Shown here: positions 57,781 through 64,000 of the stretch, piece after piece
Layout of the letters: each line of letters opens with the position of its first letter
How positions within the stretch are numbered: position 1 is the stretch's first letter
Position numbers and translations under genes: made by a program
Notes under the pieces: generated by a model
Told to the model about the DNA's origin: nothing
Databases searched by the model: none
What the model saw: only the letters and a program-made list of their open reading frames with translations
DNA from: Saccharina japonica
Lineage: Eukaryota; Sar; Phaeophyceae; Laminariales; Laminariaceae
NCBI GenBank assembly: GCA_008828725.1
Contig: MEHQ01001183.1
Location: forward strand, 1-64,000
Direction: 5' to 3'
Length of the DNA stretch: 64,000 nt

Positions 57781-58393
57781 GGCAGCGGCCAAAAAAAGGT
57801 ATACCTGGTCCGTTTGCGGCCAAAAACAGGTACATACTTAAACTCAAGTAAAAAAAGCACTCTACGTGCCCTGCCATTGGTCCAAAACTCGTTGTACCTG
57901 TTTTTGCCTCTTTAAAGCCCAGGTATACCTGGTTTTGTCTACTCTGCTTGACTTTCACCTTTTTTTTTGTCGTTTTTAGGCCCTTTCATAGTTCCACCCT
58001 ATGCCCCCTATGCAAATGCCGACGTACGCGGAGACCCCCTCCCCCCTTCGCACCTCGCACCACACGCCACTCGAGCGACACACATATCTGCCTGCACACC
58101 TCCGCCGAAATAATACGACATAGAAGGCTCCCCTTTGGGATTGTGGTTGACTTGGAATACCAGGGGTGTCGCAAGCTGAGAAGGGAGAATACAGCAGCAG
58201 GCGTTCGTTCCTCGTACTATTAATAGCAGCTATTCGTATACGTAGCCACCGGGCGAGCACGAAGAACATGAATAAACTCTACTTTGCGTTGCAAGGAACG
58301 GCAGGTTCGTGGGGTGCGTTTTAAACTTGATTTTAGTATGTACCTGTTTGTGGCCCCGAACGGACCAGGTGTACCTGTTTTTGGCCGCTGCCC
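57780..58393 (-). mobile_element. Inverted-repeat element, copy B
   Basis: Same ends and core as 26203-26840, but the core runs in the opposite direction (gcttgcgacacccctggtat appears inverted near 58160). It lies on the other side of the shared cctcacttgacatcataca block, so it is a separate insertion or an inverted one. Confidence 0.7.
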
Positions 58394-59131
58394 CAAAAAA
58401 TAACTATATGTTCCTCACTTGACATCATACATAATATACTGTGTTGCTGCTGTACAGACAGGTCTATGAGGTATTAATAGTGCTGTACCATGGTTACTTG
58501 CCCAGCGAATAACTTGCTGTTTGTTGCACTTTCCCAAGAGGCACGCTTTTGTCAGGAAATAATCCTCTAGAAAAAAATGCTCCTATTATAGAAAGTAAAC
58601 AAGTCGTACCCGTACGAAGGGAGTTGTGGGGTACGAGTATCATACAACACGGCATACATCACGAATCCCACACGAACACCACAAACAACATATATAACAA
58701 ACATGATATGCAGCTCGCAAAGTTGAGTATCGACTATTCAATCGGTTGAACTCACAGCTGGCGTACTTGTATTTTTTTTTTTTGTCAGCAATATGGACAC
58801 TATGAAGCAAATCTCGACATTGTGATCTGTGTACAACACACAGGACAGAGTAGCACAGGGGAACAAGAACATGGGGGGCAAGGGGGGAGGTGCTGCTCAG
58901 GTTATCTCCCCTGCTGCCTGCTGCTACTGCTGTACGAGCCCTGTTGTTTTGTTTTGTATTTTGTTTGTCTTCTACAAGGGCTCCGCGTGGATGTCGGCAT
59001 ATTTATGTATAGTGTGTCAATTTTCCTGATCAATGGATCGCGTTGTAGGGTGTGGATCGTGGCCCAGTCATTATTTCGTGTTTTTGTTTTTGTTCGCTAT
59101 ACCGGCGCTGCCCTGGCATAGTTCGGGGTAC

Positions 59132-59845
59132 CACTACTTATATGTATGAAACAGCAGTGTGTGTTGTCTTCACATGAAGCCCGTTATTTCTACCCTGAAA
59201 TGCGTTTTACAACCCAACTACATCAGTACCCCCATTGTCTGTCCTGATTCCTAATCTTAGAGAGATACAAATGATGTGGTCACAGACTGTGAGACAGAGA
59301 AAAACCAAACAAAATATACGCAAATTGATGGGTAAAGCATTTGAAATGCCAACGTACCGGGTACGAGAACACAACGACACGAGCCAAAAACCAAAGAGTA
59401 AGGAAAAAAGACAATAAAACGAATTATGAAATTAAACATAATACAAATGATGCACGGAGTCAGAAGCGGCCCTAGAAGAAAAGCATGCGTGCCCAAGGGA
59501 ACAGATAACTGCTGCACGGGCGAAGCAACACGAAGAAGAGGAAGACACTCGCATACAAGTACGTACTAATAATGTAGGAGGTACTTATATTCGACCAGCA
59601 GGCGGCAGAATGGCAAAACATAAAACGAGATTTTATTATTAGTTTATTTTTTCGTCTACATAGTAAACGCTTTGTCCGCACTCCTCGTTTTGAGATGAAG
59701 CTGCAGCAGTGCAGTTGTTGCTTCTGCCTTTTTTTGCTGCTGCTGCTGCTGCTGCTGTGCAATGTGTTGACGCTCTGCTGCTGGCAAGGGAACCCGTTTT
59801 TCTTGCGTCGCCCTTACTATATTAAGACACTCCGTAGGAAAGCCT
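59132..59845 (-). repeat. R2 dispersed repeat, inverted long copy
   Basis: Reverse complement of 28898-29690 with several small deletions. (CTG)n at 59740-59757 corresponds to the (CAG)n there. Confidence 0.7.
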
Positions 59846-60964
59846 TGTAAAATTAGTATAAATACGTCAGCTGTGATTTGAACCGATTGAATAGTAGATA
59901 CTCAACTTTGCGAGCTGCGTAGAAGGTTTGTTCTATGTGTTATTTCGTCTGGGATTCGTGATGTACTAGGATTAAAACTCCAGCAAGTAATAATCAGCGC
60001 CTATGAAGGATAATCGAACACTGCAAAAACAAGGGTTGCCAGTACGTTCATCCCCTCACCCTTTTCAAAGAACGTTGGCAGTTGGAAAGCCCTCGTCTAT
60101 TTCCCCTGCTACCCAGCCGTAACCGGTGTAGGTTACCGAGTCCCTGGTCGGTAACCATGTCCCTTGTAGCGAGTAGCCGACAGCAGCGCAAGACCGCAGG
60201 GCAGCACAACCAGTGCGGTCTGCCAGGCACCGATGTGCGTGTAGTAGAGAAATAATATGTCATTTTGTAGACGAGTGATTCACAACCTCGGGGCAGCTCC
60301 AAGCCCACAAACGAGGGTCGCCGGTGGTCTGCCTCTCTTTGTGCTGTTTGAATGTACTCGTGGATTGGTTTGCTTTTATTGAGCTGAGACAAAATGAGCT
60401 CTTCGCGCACTCTGTCACATCTCCCTCATCCTGCTCGTCCTCTCCCCTCTTTGGATATCACCGGTAGCCAAACCCCCGCATTTGGACCGCCATTTATTTC
60501 ATAAGCTTTCCGGAGCTGAGCGAAGCTCAGACCACAACCAGTCGGATGATCCCGACCGACGGTACTTGCCTCCTGCGGGCAGGCTGGTGTAGCTCAGGAA
60601 CGGGATGCGCCATGTCCCCATCCGGGGATTCCGCGAATCCTGCTGCCGTAGCAATCACTTGAAATACCACCGTAGGTAGGGGCTTAGGGTGCTAATCTAA
60701 CATCAGATAACTACAGCGAGTACAGTAACCGTTTGTGAAGTATGCGGGGACATGGCGTATTACCCGTGTTTCGACACGGCTGGCTCGGGCAAACGGCACA
60801 TCACATCGGCAACTGACTCTCACCACCATCGTCTCTTTCCTATTGAACATTACAGTACGTACTTGTAGACAACAATTGTTTGACCATCGCACTGGTTGGT
60901 GCTGTTTTCGTTTCGAAACGTCCTTGCCCGTTTAAAATCTTGTTTACTGGATTACTGCGCACAG
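59846..60964. other. Intron before the cap exon, remainder
   Basis: No repeat partner and no exon with LRR features. Several short frames without motifs. Confidence 0.3.
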
Positions 60965-61006
60965 GCACCTGGAGAACAATCCGGATCTTCACTGCCCCCC
61001 CACAAG
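60965..61006 (+). CDS. LRR gene cap exon (42 nt, phase 2/2)
   Basis: Acceptor tgcgcacag, donor gtgaga. It encodes HLENNPDLHCPPT. The L-x-N-N-P...C pattern is typical of the start of the capping motif that closes LRR solenoids. If the donor is not used, a TGA follows at once. It is separated from exon J by 5.6 kb of repeat-rich intron. Confidence 0.65.
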
Positions 61007-61225
61007 GTGAGATGTTCCACTGTGCCGTTACGCAATATACCCATCCGACGTATTGTTGTCATGTGGCGGTCAACGTGTCACCATCGCTGTCTGTAAAGCC
61101 TCACCAACTGCCTGCATTTCAAATGGAATCCGACATGTACCTGGTACGGTCGTGAAACGTCTGCTGGCCTGGTCTAAGACAAAACGGCTTGGCTTTGTTG
61201 TAGGCTGCTCTTCTGTACTACTCAG

Positions 61226-61394
61226 CTTGTCCAGCACTTACTCGTTCCCCGAAGCATGTCGGCAGAGGGTGAATGTCTACCGTGGTTTGCCCGTGTGTCT
61301 GCATGCCTGTGCTCCCGCACGGACTATTCATAATATAACTCCCGTAGGTCTTCGCGCCGTGCGTGGTCGGCCAAACTTGTCTGAATTTCGATGA
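61226..61394 (+). CDS. LRR gene probable terminal exon, Cys-rich
   Basis: A strong pyrimidine tract and acceptor (ctgtactactcag) lead in phase 2 to STYSFPEACRQRVNVY, RGLPVCLHACAPAR and a stop at 61392-61394. With the Cys of the preceding exon this gives four cysteines, as expected for a disulphide-closed C-cap. No transmembrane helix follows, so the protein would be secreted unless later exons are used through a donor near 61347. Confidence 0.5.
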
Positions 61395-62137
61395 AACTGC
61401 TGTACAGAAGGAGCGGCACGAGTAGTAGAGGTAGTACGGTAGTACAATACCGTAGTAGACCTGGGGCTTAACACAACGGATTCGAGTGGTATCAAGATAC
61501 GCTGTGCAATAATTGTTTTTGCTAGGCCCAACTTAGTTTTGATGCATGAGGCAAAGTGCGTCCTACACTAATTTCAGTAGAATACAGTAGAATACAATTC
61601 ATCGTTTGGTTTTAGTCGTTTTATGCAAGAGTCGAGCTATAACGTATTGTCCCCCAGGGTATTACGTCGCGTGGTCGAGCTCAACCGCACATCCGACCAG
61701 TAGTGGTGCAAATACTCCCCCCTGCAGTGGCACGAGTCTCTCCCTATAAATATATTATATTTATAGGTTGGGTTGGCGTCGGTTGGCAACGACGCTGTAG
61801 AACACGCCACTCGCTGCGTGAGCTAGACAACCAGGGTGCCGTTTTTTTTTTTTTTTTTTTTTGGCGGTCACCAAAGCTGGCGGTCGAGTAGATCATTTGT
61901 GCGGGGTGGAGAACTTTTGTTCCGCACAAGGGGAATGGTCGTTTCACGTAGTGTTAATATGGTAAGGCGTCCGCGAGGCAGTTACATAGTAAAACCCATT
62001 GCTGTCTCCGGAAGTGGCCACACCAGAAATTAAATTAACTCATTGAAGCTGTCGTCCATATGCAAGTCCGCTTCAGAGGCGGTTCTTAGCAGGATGCAGC
62101 TCACCCTCCATGCGACTCGCCCAATACCTCACGGCGT
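61395..62137. other. Intergenic, nothing recognised
   Basis: A ~21-nt T-run lies at 61842-61862. No gene or repeat partner seen. Confidence 0.35.
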
Positions 62138-62264
62138 TTCGCGCTTGGTGCAAGCAATGTCTGCCTGGTTGGTGAAAACCCAACGCGCTCCGTCCCGGCA
62201 TTATAGGGATGCGAGGGTCTATGGTCATATGACTACGGCCGTGCACAACATGAGTACACCCCCC
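62138..62264 (+). repeat. Dispersed repeat D1, plus copy
   Basis: Inverted partner of 42592-42718, ending in a C-run (gagtacaccccccc). About 75 bases later the motif atgagtacgccccccccccg with an upstream tggtcaaatgac repeats the end of the unit. Confidence 0.65.
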
Positions 62265-62328
62265 CCCCCGCTTTCCGTCTCGAAAGGGATGCGTGGTCAA
62301 TGGTCAAATGACTTAAGGCAAGCAACAA

Positions 62329-63345
62329 ATGAGTACGCCCCCCCCCCCGCTTTCCCTCCCCCCTATCCTGCACGCTGCGCCTACACCTTGGTCCAGCGGT
62401 GCTGACCACGTGCTCCTTGACATCGCGAAGAATGCCACGCTTGGTGCATGCGGTAAGAAAAAAACATGCGCAGTGTGGGTAACATGCGGGGCCGCAAAAT
62501 TAAGATTGAATCGGTGCCTTGCCGCGGGTAAACGTTTCGTTACATACCTCCATCACGATCCATCCGTCGGGTCCCACTGCTACACGGCGACAGACGCATC
62601 CACGCCCCGATATGCCCTCCCGTCCGCCGGATGCGGTGGCCCGTGCGGGGTCGTCAGTAGACGTGTCTCTACGGGCGATGGTGTCTTTGCGTCAAAAATC
62701 GATGTTTCCTTTGGGTGTCGTCCTGGCGACGAGTGCGTGTGTTCGTTTCGTGCGGGGTGCGGCACAGTTACAAGTGTAACGGCGGGTGAATGTTCTTTAC
62801 TCGTGGCGGAAGTATATAAGGAGGCGGGACCTATTTGTCGAGGGTGCTCAACTTTGTTTCGACAGGGTGACTGGCGCATTTTCACGCGCCGCGCTCGGGT
62901 CGGCGAGACAGGGCGCGGTGCCCAGCGAAATTGTCTAGATGTTTGGGACTTGACGAGAGCCGCCAGGCGCCGGCGAGAACGAGGCTGGGCGAGTATGGAG
63001 CCTCCACCGCCCTCCCCTCCGCCCGAGCGGAGTGGCCTGCGCAGTCGGTCGAGTGGCCGCGGACCGAAACATGCCGAGCATGAACAAAAACCCCATTATA
63101 TTTTCAACTACTCTACAACAACAAAACCCTCTTGCACGCAAATAGACCCAGATCGGTTAGACGTGTTGCATGCTAAATTCATCTTGCGGGCTATTTGTTG
63201 TACTTCACCTCCAGCCACCGATGTATACCATTGTTGTTTTCGCCACGACATTGTGAATACACAAACTGTGACACCGTTGGTCTGCCCGCGCTCGGCCGGA
63301 CGCGATGCTGCTGCTGCTGGAACGAGACAGGTTGTACCCCTGTAG
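62329..63345 (+). other. 338-codon Cys-rich open frame, status uncertain
   Basis: ATG 62329 opens a 338-codon frame after a C-run. It is the second-longest uninterrupted frame of the window. The middle is Cys/Gly-rich (CRPGDECVCSFRAGCGTV, CSLLVAEVYKEAGPICRGC). The later part is Arg-rich and then Pro-rich (MEPPPPSPPPERSGLRSRSS from 62995). A TATA-like tatataagg lies inside it near 62813, so the ATG at 62995 could instead be a gene start. GC content is higher than around it, and long frames also exist on the opposite strand, so chance openness is possible. No known domain. Confidence 0.3.
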
Positions 63346-64000
63346 AGGCGGCCACCGATGAACATGGCCTGCTCTGCCACTTCGGCTCTCAAGACTACAC
63401 ATGCCGTGAGTGCACGCGATCGGGAAAATTAAAGCTCTCTACCGTATGTTTTGTGTGAAGACTCAGGCTCAGCAGTGTGTGGCAGAACGGCATGTGAAAC
63501 GTAGGGGTGAGCAGCGGCAGAACCCGTTCGGGCACGGAGCGTTTGGGCCAAAAATGTGTGTGTTTGATCCCGTGTATATGGCCACGCGTAGCACAGGTTA
63601 GAACTCGAGTACCCACAATCTTGTGGACAAACTGCAATCACGAACTCCAGGGAAACGGTCCATACCGGACACTACTGGATCCGCCGAAACGTCCTAATTT
63701 CCGTTTAGGCTTGGTTACCTTCCTCCCCCACAACCAAACACCTCGTATAAACCATGGCCCACCTGGGTCTACATGTGGGGTATCGATCGTCGAACGCGCC
63801 AACCACTTCGCTACTGCAGCAAACCAATCAGCTGCATCAACTGTCCAACTACGGTAGTTGCCTTCAATAACCGGGTGCATTTGAGAGATGGCCAAGTTGA
63901 GTAGCTGCTGTCCATTGTGCACGAGCCTGCAGCAGCTTGTTGTCGCGCCCTGCATCTGACGTTCAATACATTAGGCAGTGTCGAACAATCATTGGAGAGA
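63346..64000. other. Right edge, nothing recognised
   Basis: Short overlapping frames on both strands. No motif, no repeat partner. Confidence 0.35.

Larger units (their letters stand above)
57210..58945 (+). repeat. Rearranged duplicate of the 25.4-27.3 kb segment
   Basis: In order: gggtcggtcgttacg (57230), a CTG-rich tract and gctgctgttttgttcaac (57735), an inverted-repeat element, gttcctcacttgacatcata (58411), ctgtgttgctgctgtacag (58438), caagtcgtacccgtacgaag (58600), then ttttttttgtcagcaat (58772) and caagaacatggggggcaagg (58865). In the left duplicate the last two blocks come before, not after, the element. Confidence 0.6.
38551..61394 (+). other. Split gene for a secreted modular LRR protein (gene span)
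   Basis: Proposed gene: signal-peptide exon, nine single-LRR exons, a cap exon and a cysteine-rich terminal exon, spread over ~22.8 kb with introns of about 0.4 to 5.6 kb. Nearly every junction is phase 2, so the pieces join in one frame. The product would be roughly 330 residues plus any N-cap exon not found: an exported solenoid of ~24-residue repeats of the form xLxxNxLxxLPxxxFxxLxxLxxL. The family usually binds protein or glycan ligands. A role in pathogen or self recognition is inferred from the one-LRR-per-exon design. No GTPase (ROCO), NB-ARC, kinase or transmembrane exon was seen. Confidence 0.65.

Noticed and set aside
60585..60655. tRNA-like sequence (ggcaggctggtgtagctcag with ctgctgcc end)
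   Set aside because: Acceptor ends pair over about 5 bp, but the T arm has a 5-nt ccgcg loop and no TTCNANN motif, so no cloverleaf forms.
63770..63840. A-box-like motif on the minus strand (gtagcgaagtggttggcgcg)
   Set aside because: No B box follows within tRNA distance.

Overview
This window looks like nuclear DNA of a eukaryote with repeat-rich intergenic DNA and long introns. The best guess is a stramenopile, probably a brown alga. Three things point there: a gene in which almost every leucine-rich repeat (LRR) sits in its own 72-nt phase-2 exon (an architecture known from Ectocarpus-type brown algae), Ty1/copia and APE-type LINE elements, and GT-AG introns with gtgagt/gtaagt donors. The lineage is inferred, not proven. 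No bacterial operon, rRNA, confident tRNA or CRISPR array is visible.

Layout. 1-13.4 kb: a mosaic of short dispersed repeats. These are a tRNA-headed SINE, a family called R1/R2 here whose ends carry GT or GTT microsatellites, two arrays of a 41-bp KpnI/AgeI-type minisatellite, tandem duplications, and one plausible 5' coding exon at 2887-3061. 13.4-18.0 kb: a defective LINE (endonuclease plus reverse transcriptase) with a SINE and an R1 element inserted in it. 18.48-24.39 kb: a minus-strand Ty1/copia element with two ~427-bp LTRs, an intact RT/RNase H frame, a nonsense mutation in integrase, a frameshifted gag and an internal deletion that removed the protease. 24.39-25.20 kb: a foldback element. 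25.4-31 kb: a segment that recurs, rearranged, at 57.2-59.9 kb. 32.5-33.8 kb: relics of a second copia element. 33.9-36.84 kb: 386-bp direct repeats with LTR-like ends flanking coding-like frames and a 405-bp hairpin MITE. 37.5-38.4 kb: an unrecognised, stop-interrupted coding tract.

38.55-61.4 kb is the most interesting part: a plus-strand split gene. A signal-peptide exon ends in phase 2. It is followed by nine LRR exons (eight of 72 nt and one of 78 nt, all phase 2/2), then a 42-nt phase-2/2 exon with a cysteine-containing LRR C-cap motif and a probable cysteine-rich terminal exon. All ten internal exons are symmetrical, so exons can be lost, duplicated or shuffled without breaking the frame. 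The predicted product is a secreted or surface LRR protein, a candidate recognition receptor. Its introns carry several copies of a ~250-300-bp MITE with GCTACGATAGAG-type inverted ends and local duplications. 61.4-64 kb holds a long cysteine-rich open frame of uncertain status.

All homology calls come from motif reading alone. Splice junctions and repeat boundaries are proposals.
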